NCBI GenBank assembly: GCA_024235035.1
Contig: JACKNE010000009.1
Coordinates: forward strand, 230,392 to 294,391
Reading direction: 5' to 3'
DNA length: 64,000 bases
Source of the DNA: Gammaproteobacteria bacterium
Lineage (GTDB): Bacteria > Pseudomonadota > Gammaproteobacteria > Competibacterales > Competibacteraceae
A program made the translations under genes and the position numbers. The stretch's first letter is position 1, and each line of letters starts with the position of its first letter. Positions 22,328-33,642 of this stretch are shown piece after piece. The notes under the pieces were generated by a model, which was not told the origin of the DNA, ran no database searches, and was given only the letters and a program-made list of their open reading frames with translations.

Positions 22328-23338
22328 CTACTCCCAGCGAAACAGCCAAGCGCCGATCGCCATGCACCCCAAACTCATCGCGGTCAGCGCCAACAGGTGA
22401 CCGGACACATCCACCAAGCCGGCGCCATCGATCATGATTGCCCGCGCAGCGTCGATGATGTGGGTCAGTGGGGCCAGTTGCGCGCACTGTTGCAGGAATG
22501 GATGCACCCCCTCCAGGGAAAACCATACCCCGGATAGAAACGTCATCGGCCAGCTCAGTAAATTCAACAAGCCGGCAGCTAGTTCCTCGCTGGTGGTGCG
22601 TGCAGCCACGATCAGTCCCAGGCTGATCAGGCTGATGGCCCCAACCGCAAACACCAAAAATAAGTTGAAATACGAGCCGTGCATGGGGAAATCGATGACG
22701 GCATCGGTGCCGGCAAAGACCACCACGGTCGTCGCCAGGGTCAACCACAAGCGCGAAAATACCTGAGCGGTCAGAAATTCCAGTGGCGTCAGCGGCGTGG
22801 CCTTCAGCCGTTTGAGCATCCCGTTCTTACGGTAGCGCACGATCACGTAGCCAACCCCAAACAGGCAGCCGAACATCATATTCATCGCCAATACACCCGG
22901 CATCACCCAATCGACATAGCGGATGCCACGACCGCTGACGGTTTGCTTGCTAAAAACAGGCGTCGCGGCATCCACCCCGCGCAGCACCCGTTCCAACACA
23001 TAGCCCTTGGGCGCTTCATCGTTGATCCAGTAGCGTCGCCCGATAGGATCGATCAACATATCCAGTTGATGGCGTTCAACCTTGGTCAAGGCCACAGGCA
23101 GGTCAACGACCGGGATAAAGTGGATGTAATGGGTCTTGAAGAACGCACTGCCTTGCCCAACACCGGCCTCACCGAGAACGCCCACCTTGTAGAGATCCAA
23201 ACCCGACCCGGAGAAAGCAAAGGCAAACCCGGCGATCAGAGACACGGGAAACAAAAAATTCCAGGTCAGCGTCGAGCGGTCGCGCAAAAACTCCCGGTTG
23301 CGGCAGACGAACACAGCCCAGAATCGCCGCCAATTCAT
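22328..23338 (-). CDS. ABC-2 type transporter permease
   Basis: 336 residues. The N-terminal cytoplasmic stretch RRFWAVFVCRNREFLRDRSTLTWNFLFPV leads into the first membrane helix; a long periplasmic loop spans roughly 55-155, and five more helices follow, including the ABC-2 signature region around RYRKNGMLKRLKATPLTPLEFLTAQV and TFLSGVWFSLEGVHPFLQ. This is the NodJ/DrrB-like exporter architecture. Its start overlaps the stop of the ATPase gene (ATGA), so the two are translationally coupled and form one exporter. Substrate unknown; relatives export drugs, polysaccharides or lipids. Confidence 0.88.
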   Translation of the reverse strand: MNWRRFWAVFVCRNREFLRDRSTLTWNFLFPVSLIAGFAFAFSGSGLDLYKVGVLGEAGVGQGSAFFKTHYIHFIPVVDLPVALTKVERHQLDMLIDPIGRRYWINDEAPKGYVLERVLRGVDAATPVFSKQTVSGRGIRYVDWVMPGVLAMNMMFGCLFGVGYVIVRYRKNGMLKRLKATPLTPLEFLTAQVFSRLWLTLATTVVVFAGTDAVIDFPMHGSYFNLFLVFAVGAISLISLGLIVAARTTSEELAAGLLNLLSWPMTFLSGVWFSLEGVHPFLQQCAQLAPLTHIIDAARAIMIDGAGLVDVSGHLLALTAMSLGCMAIGAWLFRWE

Positions 23339-24231
23339 GAGCGCAGTTCTCGGCCGGTCAATTCCAGGAACAGATCTTCCAGGGTGCGCGGGCGAATTTG
23401 CAGCCGCGCCAGCGAAATATTCCGCGCCAACAACGCCTTGATCGCCGCGTTGACGTCGCAGGTGAGAATTTCCACGGTGTCCTGACCTCGGATGACGGTG
23501 TGTGAGGAGAGCGGGGTCGGATCGGGAAAATCAGCCAATGGCAGTTGCAACACCACATCGTCGAAATGCGCCGCCAATAATGCACGGGGCGTGCCTTGGG
23601 CGATGATCCGACCATGATCCATGATGGCGATTTCATCGCACAGGTGATAGGCCTCTTCCATGTAATGCGTCGTCAACAGGATGGTTTTACCACACGCCTT
23701 GATGCGATGAACAAGTTCCCAGAAATTACGCCGGGCCTGCGGGTCGAGACCAGTGGTCGGCTCATCCAGAAACAACAATTCGGGATCGTTGACCAAGGCG
23801 ATCGCCAACAGCAAACGCTGACGTTGACCACCGGACAACTTGCGGGTGTCACGGTCGAGAAATTCGCCGAGGGCGCAGGTTTCGATCAGTTCGGCCATCG
23901 GCAGAGCGCGAGGGTAAAAACTACCGAACATCCGCAGATTTTCACGGCCGGTGACGTGATCTTGCAAGGCCGTGGATTGGAACATGATCCCGATGTCCTG
24001 GCGAAAACGCGGACCCAGCGGTTCGCCTCGGTAGCGAATGACGCCACTCGTCGGTTGCTGGATGCCTTCCAACATCTCAACGGTGGTGGTTTTTCCCGCG
24101 CCGTTGGGTCCAAGCAAGCCAAAACAGCAGCCGGATGGAATCGTCAAATCGATACTGTCCACCGCCTGGACACCACGAAAGTGTTTGACCAGGCGGTGAG
24201 TTTCCAACAGGGTGGTCACAAGCGCAGGCAT
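23335..24231 (-). CDS. ABC-2 type transporter ATP-binding protein
   Basis: 298 residues. Complete ATPase: Walker A GPNGAGKTTT near 40-49, Q-loop IGIMFQST, signature LSGGQRQRL near 134, Walker B LLFLDEPTTGLDPQARR, and the switch His in LLTTHYMEEA. The C-terminal 70 residues (VILTCD-like ferredoxin-fold extension, VEILTCDVNAAIKALLARN) are typical of CcmA/DrrA-type exporters. It powers the permease encoded downstream. The pair lies immediately after rpoC, separated from it by 43 bases, a position normally held by rpsL-rpsG-fusA; read-through from the rpo operon is possible. Confidence 0.92.
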   Translation of the reverse strand: MPALVTTLLETHRLVKHFRGVQAVDSIDLTIPSGCCFGLLGPNGAGKTTTVEMLEGIQQPTSGVIRYRGEPLGPRFRQDIGIMFQSTALQDHVTGRENLRMFGSFYPRALPMAELIETCALGEFLDRDTRKLSGGQRQRLLLAIALVNDPELLFLDEPTTGLDPQARRNFWELVHRIKACGKTILLTTHYMEEAYHLCDEIAIMDHGRIIAQGTPRALLAAHFDDVVLQLPLADFPDPTPLSSHTVIRGQDTVEILTCDVNAAIKALLARNISLARLQIRPRTLEDLFLELTGRELRS

Positions 24232-24274
24232 CTAAGCTGTGAAGAGTACGAAGCAGCCCGTCACTCGCCATCGG

Positions 24275-27200
24275 TTACTCGCTGACCTCCTTAGTTTCCG
24301 ATTCACTGTCATCATCCTTATCCTCGACAGGCATTTTTACCTCGATCTCATTGCTTTCAAACACATGGCTAGGGTGAACTGCAGGTCGGCTGGGTATCCA
24401 ATCCTCACGCCGTTGCAGATGATACGCCAGCCCGGTGCCGGCTGGAATCAACCGGCCCACGATCACATTCTCCTTCAAGCCACGCAAGTCATCGCGCAGA
24501 CCACGCACGGCAGCTTCGGTCAACACGCGGGTGGTTTCCTGGAACGAAGCCGCCGAGATGAAGGATTCAGTGGCCAGCGAGGCTTTGGTGATACCGAGCA
24601 AAATCGACTGATAACGCGCTGGCTGACGGCCTTCGATCCGCGCCCGGTCGTTTTCCTCCAATACTCGGGTCCGTTCGACCTGTTCACCCTTGATAAAAGA
24701 GGTTTCTCCCGAGTCGATGATATCAACCTTACGCAACATCTGGCGGACAATGACCTCGATATGTTTGTCATTGATCTTGACACCCTGGACCCGGTACACA
24801 TCCTGAATTTCCTTGGTCAGGTAGGCCGCGAGTTCCTGCACTCCCAGCAGCCGTAGAATGTCATGCGGATTCGGTTCACCGTCGGCGATCATCTCCCCCT
24901 GCTCGACATATTCGCCATCGAACACGTTGACCTGCCGCCATTTCGGAATCAGTTCCTCGTAAAGAATCTCGCGGCTCTTGTCACGGATCATCAGACGCTG
25001 TTTACCCTTGGTTTCCTTACCGAATTCGATAATGCCGGATTTTTCCGCCAGAATTGCCTGCTCCTTGGGCTTGCGAGCTTCGAACAAGTCAGCGACCCTC
25101 GGCAGACCGCCCGTGATGTCGCGCGTCTTGGAAGATTCCTGAGGGATACGGGCGATGACATCGCCGACCGCCACCTCGATACCGTCCGCCAGATTGACGA
25201 TAGCGCCAGACGGTAATGGGTACTGGGCCAAGGTGCTGGTGCCTGGAATAAACAAGTCATTGCCATACTCGTCCAGCAAGCGCACCATCGGCCGTTTGTC
25301 CTTGCCCAAGGCGCCACGCTGCTTGGGGTCCATCACCACCAAGCTGGACAGACCCGTCATCTCATCAGCATGCCGTTGCACGGTAATCCCTTCTTCGAAC
25401 TCGGCAAAGCGGACAAAACCCGCCACCTCGGTCACGATCGGATGGGTATAGGGATCCCAGCGAGCGATCACTTGACCAGCATCGACCGGGTTGCCATCCT
25501 CAATGGACAGCTCCGCGCCATAAGGCACCTTGTAACGTTCACGTTCACGGCCTTGCTCATCGGCCAAGGTAATTTCGCCCGAGCGAGAAACGGCGACCAA
25601 ATGGCCATCCCGGCGTTGCACGATCTTCATTTTATGCAGGCGCACAATCCCTTTGGATTTGGCCTGCACATTGTTGACCACTGTCGTCCGGGAGGCCGCA
25701 CCACCAATGTGAAAGGTGCGCATGGTCAACTGGGTGCCGGGTTCGCCGATCGATTGAGCGGCAATCACGCCGACCGCTTCACCGCTGTTGACTCGATGGC
25801 CACGCGCCAAGTCACGGCCATAGCAGGCGGCGCAGACACCATAGCGAGTCTTGCAGGTGATCGCCGAGCGCACCATGAGGCGGTCGATACCCCATTCATC
25901 CAGTTTCTCTACCCATTTTTCGTCCAGCAGGGTGCCGGCTGGAATCGCGGTATCGTCGCCGCTGGGATGCAACACATCGCGCGCGACGGTCCGCCCCAGC
26001 ACTCGATCACGCAACGGTTCCTTGACATCGCCTTCTTCGATGACCGGCGTCATCCATAACCCTTCATCGGCGCCGCAGTCAGGTTCGGTGACCACCAGAT
26101 CCTGAGCGACATCCACTAGACGCCGGGTCAGGTAACCCGAGTTGGCGGTCTTGAGCGCCGTATCCGCCAGACCTTTGCGGGCGCCGTGAGTGGAGATGAA
26201 GTACTCCAGGACACTTAAACCTTCACGGAAATTGGCTTTGATCGGTGTCTCGATGATTTCGCCAGATGGCTTGGCCATCAACCCACGCATTCCGGCCAAC
26301 TGGCGAATCTGCGCCGCCGAGCCACGGGCGCCGGAGTCAGCCATCATGAAGACGGCATTCAACGAAGGCTGCTTGGTATCCTGACCCTCGCGGGTCTTCA
26401 CTACCTCACTGCCGAGATTGTCCATCATGGCTTTGGCGACCTGATCATTGGTGCGCGACCAGATGTCCACCACTTTGTTGTAGCGCTCACCCTTCGTCAC
26501 TAAGCCGTCTTTGTACTGTTTGTCAATCTCCTTGACTTCCTGCTCGGCTTTCTCCAGCAAAGCCGTTTTCTGGCCGGGAATCTTGAAATCCTCGAAGCCG
26601 ATCGAAGAGCCCGAACGGGTCGCATAATGAAAACCGGTGTACATCAACTGGTCGGCGAAGATCACGGTGTCCTTCAATCCCAAGCGTCGATAACACTCGT
26701 TGATCAAGCGGGAAATAGCTTTTTTATTCAGCCCTTGGTTGACCAGATCGAAGGGTAGCCCCTTGGGCAGAATGTCGGATAACAGCACGCGACCGACGGT
26801 TGTCTTGACGCGCTGCAAAACCGTATGGGTGTGGCCGGCAGCATCGGTCTTTTCCTGCGGCAGACGCACCTCGATGCGTGCATGGAGGTCCACTCGCTGG
26901 CTTGGATCGGGGTTCTCGTAAGCGCGATGGACTTCCTTGAGATTGGCGAACAGCATACCCTCGCCCCGGGCATTGATCCGCTCACGGGTCAGATAGTACA
27001 GACCCAACACCACATCCTGGGAAGGAACGATGATCGGATCACCGTTGGCCGGGCTGAGAATGTTGTTGGTGGACATCATCAACGCCCGGCCTTCAAGCTG
27101 CGCCTCGATGGACAACGGGACATGCACGGCCATCTGGTCGCCATCGAAATCGGCGTTGAAAGCCGTGCACACCAGTGGATGCAACTGGATCGCCTTGCCC

Positions 27201-28531
27201 TCGATCAGGGTCGGCTCAAAAGCTTGGATACCCAGTCGGTGTAAAGTCGGTGCACGATTGAGCAGCACGGGGTGCTCGCGAATCACCTCTTCGAGGATAT
27301 CCCATACCGCCGGCTCCTCACGCTCGACCATCTTCTTAGCGGCTTTGATCGTCGTGGACAGTCCCTTGAATTGCAGCTTGCTGAAGATGAACGGCTTGAA
27401 TAATTCCAAGGCCATCTTCTTGGGTAGTCCACACTGGTGCAGGCGTAGCGTGGGGCCGACCACGATGACCGAGCGGCCAGAATAATCCACTCGTTTGCCG
27501 AGTAGATTTTGGCGAAACCGGCCTTGTTTACCCTTGATCATATCGGCCAGCGACTTCAACGGCCGCTTGTTGCTGCCGGTGATCGCGCGCCCGCGCCGAC
27601 CGTTGTCGAGCAGCGAATCCACCGATTCCTGCAACATCCGTTTTTCGTTGCGGACGATGATATCCGGAGCCACCAGCTCCAGCAAACGCTTAAGCCGGTT
27701 ATTGCGGTTGATCACCCGCCGATACAGATCGTTAAGATCGGAGGTCGCGAAACGCCCGCCATCCAGCGGCACCAGGGGCCGCAGATCCGGTGGCAGTACA
27801 GGTAACACCGTCAATACCATCCATTCCGGCTTGTTGCCGGAATTCAGAAACGATTCGACCAGTTTAAGCCGTTTGGACAGCCGCTTGAGTTTGGTTTCGG
27901 AGCTGCATTCCAGGATTTCCTGGCGCAGTTGCGCAACCAGTTGTTTCAAGTCAAGCCCATGTAGCAGATGATGAATCGCTTCAGCACCCATCCGGGCATC
28001 GAACTCATCACCATGCTGCTCGATGGCCTCCAAATACTGTTCATCGGTCAGCAGGCTACCGCGCTCCAATGGAGTCATGCCTGAATCAATGACCACATAG
28101 GACTCGAAATACAACACCCGCTCGATGTCGCGCAGGGTCATATCCAGCAACAGGCCAATGCGCGACGGTAGCGATTTCAGGAACCAGATGTGCGCAACGG
28201 GACTCGCCAGTTCGATATGGCCCATGCGCTCGCGCCGCACTTTGGCTAGCGTGACCTCGACCCCACATTTTTCACAGACTACACCCCGGTGTTTGAGCCG
28301 CTTGTACTTACCGCACAGGCATTCATAATCTTTGGTTGGGCCAAAAATCTTGGCGCAGAACAAGCCATCTCGCTCGGGCTTGAAGGTCCGGTAATTGATC
28401 GTTTCAGGTTTTTTGACCTCGCCGCGGCTCCAGGCCCGGATCATCTCCGGCGAGGCCAGCCCGATGCGAATAGCGTCGAAATCCTCGATCTCGTCGAACG
28501 TCTTGAACGGATTCAGCAGGTCTTTCATCAT
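24275..28531 (-). CDS. rpoC: RNA polymerase subunit beta'
   Basis: 1418 residues from the first ATG of an ATG-ATG pair (28531/28528); GTG 28537 is also open. The N-terminal zinc site ([19 protein letters not shown], near 70-90), the catalytic NADFDGD near residue 460, the second zinc site [13 protein letters not shown] near 890-900 and the trigger-loop/bridge region are intact. [16 protein letters not shown] is the beta' active-site signature. Length is about that of E. coli RpoC (1407). It follows rpoB after 67 bases in the usual order. The ABC exporter genes come next instead of the str operon. Confidence 0.98.
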   Translation of the reverse strand: MMKDLLNPFKTFDEIEDFDAIRIGLASPEMIRAWSRGEVKKPETINYRTFKPERDGLFCAKIFGPTKDYECLCGKYKRLKHRGVVCEKCGVEVTLAKVRRERMGHIELASPVAHIWFLKSLPSRIGLLLDMTLRDIERVLYFESYVVIDSGMTPLERGSLLTDEQYLEAIEQHGDEFDARMGAEAIHHLLHGLDLKQLVAQLRQEILECSSETKLKRLSKRLKLVESFLNSGNKPEWMVLTVLPVLPPDLRPLVPLDGGRFATSDLNDLYRRVINRNNRLKRLLELVAPDIIVRNEKRMLQESVDSLLDNGRRGRAITGSNKRPLKSLADMIKGKQGRFRQNLLGKRVDYSGRSVIVVGPTLRLHQCGLPKKMALELFKPFIFSKLQFKGLSTTIKAAKKMVEREEPAVWDILEEVIREHPVLLNRAPTLHRLGIQAFEPTLIEGKAIQLHPLVCTAFNADFDGDQMAVHVPLSIEAQLEGRALMMSTNNILSPANGDPIIVPSQDVVLGLYYLTRERINARGEGMLFANLKEVHRAYENPDPSQRVDLHARIEVRLPQEKTDAAGHTHTVLQRVKTTVGRVLLSDILPKGLPFDLVNQGLNKKAISRLINECYRRLGLKDTVIFADQLMYTGFHYATRSGSSIGFEDFKIPGQKTALLEKAEQEVKEIDKQYKDGLVTKGERYNKVVDIWSRTNDQVAKAMMDNLGSEVVKTREGQDTKQPSLNAVFMMADSGARGSAAQIRQLAGMRGLMAKPSGEIIETPIKANFREGLSVLEYFISTHGARKGLADTALKTANSGYLTRRLVDVAQDLVVTEPDCGADEGLWMTPVIEEGDVKEPLRDRVLGRTVARDVLHPSGDDTAIPAGTLLDEKWVEKLDEWGIDRLMVRSAITCKTRYGVCAACYGRDLARGHRVNSGEAVGVIAAQSIGEPGTQLTMRTFHIGGAASRTTVVNNVQAKSKGIVRLHKMKIVQRRDGHLVAVSRSGEITLADEQGRERERYKVPYGAELSIEDGNPVDAGQVIARWDPYTHPIVTEVAGFVRFAEFEEGITVQRHADEMTGLSSLVVMDPKQRGALGKDKRPMVRLLDEYGNDLFIPGTSTLAQYPLPSGAIVNLADGIEVAVGDVIARIPQESSKTRDITGGLPRVADLFEARKPKEQAILAEKSGIIEFGKETKGKQRLMIRDKSREILYEELIPKWRQVNVFDGEYVEQGEMIADGEPNPHDILRLLGVQELAAYLTKEIQDVYRVQGVKINDKHIEVIVRQMLRKVDIIDSGETSFIKGEQVERTRVLEENDRARIEGRQPARYQSILLGITKASLATESFISAASFQETTRVLTEAAVRGLRDDLRGLKENVIVGRLIPAGTGLAYHLQRREDWIPSRPAVHPSHVFESNEIEVKMPVEDKDDDSESETKEVSE

Positions 28532-28598
28532 CAGCACTTTCTCGCGAGAGACCCCAGCCTTCAGGTCGGGGAAGGATAGAACAAACGTTGCCAGTACT

Positions 28599-31500
28599 TC
28601 ATTCCGCCGGTGGCAACGTTACATCGTTTTCCAGATCAATGTTGATGCTCAGCGAGCGAATTTCCTTGACCAGCACATTGAATGATTCCGGCATACCCGC
28701 TTCCATGCGATGGTTGCCATCGACGATGTTCTTGTACACCTTGGTGCGACCATTCACATCGTCGGATTTGACTGTCAGCATTTCCTGCAAGGTATAGGAC
28801 GCGCCATAAGCTTCCAGCGCCCACACCTCCATTTCGCCAAAGCGCTGGCCACCAAACTGCGCTTTGCCACCGAGTGGCTGCTGAGTCACCAAACTGTATG
28901 GACCGGTCGAGCGAGCATGCATCTTGTCATCCACCAGATGGTTCAGCTTGAGCATATACATGTAACCGACCGTGACCTGTCGGTCGAACGGTTCGCCGGT
29001 GCGGCCGTCGCATAGGGTGGTCTGGCCATTTCCCGATAATTCCGCCAAGCGCAACAATTCGCGCATTTCCTGTTCACTGGCCCCGTCGAACACCGGTGTC
29101 GCAATCGGTACGCCACCGCGCAAATTGTGGCACAGTGTCAACAACTCCTGGTCATTGATCTGTTGCAAATCGACGCTTTGTCCGCCAATTCGGTTGTAGA
29201 TCTGATCCAGAAGCGCCCGCAGATCGCTCAGTTGCGCCTGAGCATCCAGCAAGCGTCCGATTTTGAAGCCAAGCCCTTTGGCTGCCCAGCCTAGATGGGT
29301 TTCCAGCACCTGCCCGACATTCATTCGCGAAGGCACGCCCAGTGGGTTCAAGACAATATCGACCGGCGTGCCATCTTCCAGATAAGGCATATCTTCCTGC
29401 GGCACGATCATCGACACCACACCTTTGTTACCGTGGCGTCCAGCCATCTTGTCGCCTGGCTGAACACGACGCTTGACCGCCAGATAAACCTTCACCATCT
29501 TCAACACGCCAGGAGGAAGGTCATCACCCTGGATCAACTTACGGCGTTTTTCATCGAACTTCTGATCAAAATCCTTGCGCTGCTGGTTCAGTTGACGGTT
29601 GATTTTCTCCAGCTGTTCATTCAAATCCTCCTCCTGCATGCGAATCTGAAACCACTGCTCGCGGCGTAGCCTGCGCAGATACTCGACCTTAATCGAGTCA
29701 CCGACGCGCAAACCTTCCGGACCACCTTCGGATGAGTGGCCGACCAGCATTCGTTCCATACGTTGATACAAGTCCTCTTCAAGGATACGCAACTGATCAT
29801 TCAGATCCTTACGAATACGCTTCAACTCCATGTCTTCGATCTGTAGAGCGCGTGAATCCTTCTCTACACCGTCACGCGTGAAGACCCGTACATCGATCAC
29901 CGTACCATCCATGCCAGAAGGCACCCGCAGTGAGGTATCCTTCACGTCCGATGCTTTCTCGCCAAAAATCGCCCGCAGGAGTTTTTCCTCGGGGGTCAAC
30001 TGAGTTTCGCCTTTGGGTGTCACCTTACCGACCAGGATGTCACCCGTCTTGACTTCGGCGCCGATAGATACGATGCCGGCCTCGTCCAATCGAGCCAGGG
30101 CATTTTCGCTGACGTTGGGGATGTCGGCGGTAATCTCTTCCGGTCCGAGCTTGGTGTCGCGGGCGACACAGGACAGTTCTTCAATGTGAATGGTGGTGAA
30201 GCGATCCTCCTGCACCACTCGCTCCGAAATCAGGATCGAATCTTCAAAATTGTAACCATTCCACGGCATGAAGGCGACCAGTAGGTTCTGGCCCAGCGCC
30301 AGTTCACCCATATCAGTGGACGGACCATCGGCCAACACGTCGCCGCGCGCCACCCGGTTTTCCACTCGCACCAGTGGCCGCTGGTTAATGCAAGTATTCT
30401 GATTGGAGCGGGTGTACTTAGTCAGGTTGTAGATGTCCACACCCGGCTCGCCCGCCTCGGTTTCGGCATCATTGACCCGCACCACGATACGACCAGCGTC
30501 CACCGAATCCACGACACCACCACGCCGGGCAATGACGCAAACCCCGGAATCACGCGCTACGATGCGTTCCATACCGGTGCCGACTAAAGGCTTTTCAGCG
30601 CGCAGGGTCGGCACCGCCTGGCGTTGCATATTGGAACCCATCAACGCCCGGTTAGCGTCATCATGCTCCAGAAATGGGATCAGCGCCGCCGCCACCGAGA
30701 CAATCTGCTTGGGCGACACATCCATGTACTGCACCCGGTCTACGGTAAACAACGCAAACTCATTCAAATGACGACAAGACACCAGATCGTCGGTCAATAA
30801 GCCCTCGGCATCCAGCGCCGCGTTAGCCTGGGCAATCACGTATTGACCTTCTTCGATCGCTGATAAATAGTCGATCTGGTCCATGACACGACCATTCTCG
30901 ACCCGCCGATAGGGTGTTTCCAGAAAGCCATAGGCATTGGTGCGGGCATAGACGGCCAACGAGTTGATCAGGCCGATATTCGGCCCTTCTGGGGTCTCAA
31001 TCGGGCAAACTCGGCCATAGTGGGTGGCATGGACGTCGCGCACCTCAAAGCCCGCTCGCTCGCGGGTCAGTCCACCCGGCCCCAGCGCCGACACCCGTCG
31101 TTTGTGGGTCACCTCGGACAGCGGATTATTCTGATCCATGAATTGCGACAACTGCGAGGAACCAAAGAACTCCTTGACCGCGGCGCCAACCGGCTTAGCG
31201 TTGATCAGATCTTGTGGAGTCAGCCCTTCGGCTTCCGCTAGACTGAGCCGCTCCTTAACCGCACGCTCGACTCGCACCAGGCCAATGCGGAATACGTTCT
31301 CGGCCATCTCACCGACACAGCGGATGCGGCGGTTGCCGAGATGGTCGATGTCATCGACCTGACCTTTACCATTGCGGATATCGATCAGAGTCTCGAGCAC
31401 GGCCAAGATGTCCTCCATAGATAGCACGCCAGGCGGATGATCTCTGACCGGGAATTCAGCGACGCCGCTATCCTGCAACGCCTTCAAACGATCGCGCGTC

Positions 31501-32903
31501 AGCTTTTCGCTGCTTCTCGCCAGAATGGCGCGGGTTTGCGGATGATGCAGATCATGGATCGGGAATTTGCCGATTGCCTCGTCAGAGGCCGATTTGACCA
31601 CCGGATAGGTCGCGCGATTGTAGCCCACCCGACTATCGAACTTCATGCGTCCCACATCGGACAGATCGTAGCGATCTGGCGAAAAGAACAGATCGTGCAA
31701 TAAGCGTTGCGCAGCGTCCTTGGTCGGTGGCTCACCGGGGCGCATCATCCGGTAGATTTCCACCTGTGCGTCCCACTGGGTGCGCGTGGTATCGGCGCGC
31801 AGGGTGTTGGAAATAAAAGCGCCGCAATCGACATCGTTGATGTAGAGTGTTTGAAACTCAGCAATACCGCTGGCCTGAATTTTTTCCAGCTTGTCCAGTG
31901 TCAATTCATCATTGGCCAAAGCCAGCACTTCGCCAGTCTGGGGATCGGTCAAGTCGTGCGCCAAAATTTTACCGATCAGGTATTCGTCCGGCACCACCAG
32001 ACTTTTCACATTGGCTTTGGCCAAGCTGCGCACATGCTTTTGCTTGATCCGCTCGCCTGCTTTAACGATGATCTGGTGATCGATCAGGATATCGAAAGTG
32101 GCTGTTTCGCCTTGCAGACGCTCGGGGACCAGGTCTAAGGTGAATTGCTCACCCGCCACCCGCACGACGTTGGTGTCGAAGAAGATATCCAGGATCTGTT
32201 CGTTGACGCTGCACGCTTGGGGATCGTTGGGATTAGGCTCATCGAACAGCGCCCGCAGCAGAATGGTGACTGGCAATTTGCGTCGGCGGTCGATACGTGC
32301 ATACAGCACGTCCTTGATATCGAACTCAAAATCCAGCCAGGAACCCCGATAGGGAATAATTCGACCGGAGAACAATAGCTTGCCAGACGAGTGGGTTTTA
32401 CCCTTATCGTGATCAAAGAACACGCCAGGCGAGCGGTGCAACTGAGAGACGATAACTCGCTCGGTGCCATTGATGACAAAGGTGCCATTATCGGTCATCA
32501 AGGGCAACTCACCCATATAGACCTCATTCTCGCGAATATCCTTGATCTTGGAAGCACCAGCCTCCGCATCCTTGTCCATCAGCACCAGTCGCAGACGCAC
32601 TCGCAGTGGCGCGGCGTAGGTCAATCCACGCAACTGACATTCACGGACATCAAATCCGGGCTCACCAAGCCGGTAGCTGACATATTCCAGTTGCGCACTG
32701 CCCGAATAGCTGACAATCGGGAATACCGAGCGGAAGGCGCTATGCAATCCAATCTCGCGGCGTTCTCCCGGCGGCACTTCGGCTTGCAGGAATTCGCGAT
32801 ACGAATCCAACTGGATCGCCAGCAGGTAGGGCACCTCAAGGATGCTGGAACGCTTGCCGAAGTCTTTACGAATGCGTCTTTTTTCAGTAAAAGTGTAAGC
32901 CAT
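28599..32903 (-). CDS. rpoB: RNA polymerase subunit beta, with internal duplicated motif
   Basis: 1434 residues, about 90 longer than E. coli RpoB (1342). The ends are conserved (N-terminus [19 protein letters not shown]-terminus [14 protein letters not shown]). The rifampicin pocket is wild type: D590, H600 and S605 correspond to E. coli D516, H526 and S531. Between VGRMKF (417-422) and DILAVL (498-503) there are 75 residues where, from memory, E. coli has about 18. That insertion contains residues 444-484, which match 310-350 of the same protein at 21 of 41 positions without gaps. The extra module lies in the beta-lobe region just before the fork/rif region. It is cotranscribed with rpoC and preceded by rplL after 309 bases. 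Confidence 0.98.
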   Translation of the reverse strand: MAYTFTEKRRIRKDFGKRSSILEVPYLLAIQLDSYREFLQAEVPPGERREIGLHSAFRSVFPIVSYSGSAQLEYVSYRLGEPGFDVRECQLRGLTYAAPLRVRLRLVLMDKDAEAGASKIKDIRENEVYMGELPLMTDNGTFVINGTERVIVSQLHRSPGVFFDHDKGKTHSSGKLLFSGRIIPYRGSWLDFEFDIKDVLYARIDRRRKLPVTILLRALFDEPNPNDPQACSVNEQILDIFFDTNVVRVAGEQFTLDLVPERLQGETATFDILIDHQIIVKAGERIKQKHVRSLAKANVKSLVVPDEYLIGKILAHDLTDPQTGEVLALANDELTLDKLEKIQASGIAEFQTLYINDVDCGAFISNTLRADTTRTQWDAQVEIYRMMRPGEPPTKDAAQRLLHDLFFSPDRYDLSDVGRMKFDSRVGYNRATYPVVKSASDEAIGKFPIHDLHHPQTRAILARSSEKLTRDRLKALQDSGVAEFPVRDHPPGVLSMEDILAVLETLIDIRNGKGQVDDIDHLGNRRIRCVGEMAENVFRIGLVRVERAVKERLSLAEAEGLTPQDLINAKPVGAAVKEFFGSSQLSQFMDQNNPLSEVTHKRRVSALGPGGLTRERAGFEVRDVHATHYGRVCPIETPEGPNIGLINSLAVYARTNAYGFLETPYRRVENGRVMDQIDYLSAIEEGQYVIAQANAALDAEGLLTDDLVSCRHLNEFALFTVDRVQYMDVSPKQIVSVAAALIPFLEHDDANRALMGSNMQRQAVPTLRAEKPLVGTGMERIVARDSGVCVIARRGGVVDSVDAGRIVVRVNDAETEAGEPGVDIYNLTKYTRSNQNTCINQRPLVRVENRVARGDVLADGPSTDMGELALGQNLLVAFMPWNGYNFEDSILISERVVQEDRFTTIHIEELSCVARDTKLGPEEITADIPNVSENALARLDEAGIVSIGAEVKTGDILVGKVTPKGETQLTPEEKLLRAIFGEKASDVKDTSLRVPSGMDGTVIDVRVFTRDGVEKDSRALQIEDMELKRIRKDLNDQLRILEEDLYQRMERMLVGHSSEGGPEGLRVGDSIKVEYLRRLRREQWFQIRMQEEDLNEQLEKINRQLNQQRKDFDQKFDEKRRKLIQGDDLPPGVLKMVKVYLAVKRRVQPGDKMAGRHGNKGVVSMIVPQEDMPYLEDGTPVDIVLNPLGVPSRMNVGQVLETHLGWAAKGLGFKIGRLLDAQAQLSDLRALLDQIYNRIGGQSVDLQQINDQELLTLCHNLRGGVPIATPVFDGASEQEMRELLRLAELSGNGQTTLCDGRTGEPFDRQVTVGYMYMLKLNHLVDDKMHARSTGPYSLVTQQPLGGKAQFGGQRFGEMEVWALEAYGASYTLQEMLTVKSDDVNGRTKVYKNIVDGNHRMEAGMPESFNVLVKEIRSLSINIDLENDVTLPPAE
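31452..31574 (-). repeat. RpoB repeated motif, copy 2 (inserted)
   Basis: Codes for RpoB residues 444-484, beginning IGKFPIHDL and ending DSGVAEF; 21 of 41 residues equal copy 1 with no gap, while the DNA differs strongly at third positions, so the duplication is old. Confidence 0.85.
31854..31976 (-). repeat. RpoB repeated motif, copy 1 (ancestral position)
   Basis: Codes for RpoB residues 310-350, beginning IGKILAHDL and ending ASGIAEF. It occupies the place of the E. coli segment that begins AGKVVAKDY. See the second copy at 31452-31574. Confidence 0.85.
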
Positions 32904-33212
32904 CGGGATTCCTCTGACGGGAGTACCAGCCTAAGGGCGAAAACCGCCCGATTTCATGAGCGGTCGCGGTTTGTCGTCCTGCGAACCGGAGCACCGGCGG
33001 TCTTTGACCGGATAAACGGAGACGGGCCGGCGACCTGAAGCCGCCAGCCGTTCCTGCTAGAGTCCATCCACGTTGGACCAAGCAATGCGACGAATGCCGT
33101 AGACCATTCGTCCCCACCCCTACCCCAACCACAGGAAGGGGAGAGTCTTTACGGAATAGCTCGTTGCCGGTTTACCCCCCCTGGCGTTGCAGGGAGAGTC
33201 AATTGCCCGCAT
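32904..33212 (-). promoter_or_regulatory. rplL-rpoB spacer with L10-leader-like fragment and dispersed repeat
   Basis: 309 bases without a gene, the usual place of the attenuator and RNase III site between rplL and rpoB. At 32989-33008 the sequence equals 18 of 20 bases of the L10 leader at 34306-34325 (complement of GTCAAAGACCGCxGGTGC). Next to it CCGG-TGCT-CCGG can fold. At 33107-33146 lies a copy of the CCCTACCCCAACC/GGAAGGGGAGAG dispersed palindrome. No clear promoter could be assigned. Confidence 0.5.
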
Positions 33213-33587
33213 TTACTTGATTTCGACCTTAGCGCCGGCTTCCTCCAGCTTTTTCTTCACGTCCTCGGCCTCGGCCTTCGGAATACCTTCCTTGATCGTG
33301 GAGGGTACGCCTTCCACAGCATCCTTGGCTTCCTTCAGCCCCAAACCAGTCAGGGCGCGCACCACCTTGATCACCTCGACTTTCTTCTCGCCAAAGCTGG
33401 TCATCACCACATCAAACTCGGTCTTTTCCTCAACCGGCGCAGCAGCAGCAGCAGCAGCGGGTGCAGCGGCCACGGCGGCGGCGGCAGTGACGCCGAACTT
33501 CTCTTCCATCGCAGAAATCAGATCGACAATCTCCATCACGGTCATGCTAGAGATGGCGTCCAGAATCTCTTCTTTCGAAACGGCCAT
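33213..33587 (-). CDS. rplL: 50S ribosomal protein L7/L12
   Basis: 124 residues. Domain order is normal: N-terminal dimerisation helices ([20 protein letters not shown]), an Ala-rich hinge of about 20 residues ([17 protein letters not shown]), and the C-terminal factor-binding domain with [21 protein letters not shown]. Multiple copies form the ribosomal stalk that recruits translation GTPases. It follows rplJ after 55 bases; L10 and L12 form one complex that represses the operon through the leader upstream of rplJ. Confidence 0.98.
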   Translation of the reverse strand: MAVSKEEILDAISSMTVMEIVDLISAMEEKFGVTAAAAVAAAPAAAAAAAPVEEKTEFDVVMTSFGEKKVEVIKVVRALTGLGLKEAKDAVEGVPSTIKEGIPKAEAEDVKKKLEEAGAKVEIK

Positions 33588-33642
33588 TACAAATTTACTC
33601 CTGGTAGGAACCTGGAAAATGCGAAATCAGGCGGCTTTGCGC

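Noticed and set aside
31100..31140. Rifampicin-resistance substitution in RpoB
   Set aside because: The positions matching E. coli D516, H526 and S531 are all wild type.
31500..31600. Possibility that the RpoB insertion is a frameshift or assembly artefact
   Set aside because: The frame stays open, both flanks are conserved, and the inserted residues resemble another part of RpoB at protein but not at DNA level, which an assembly duplication would not give.
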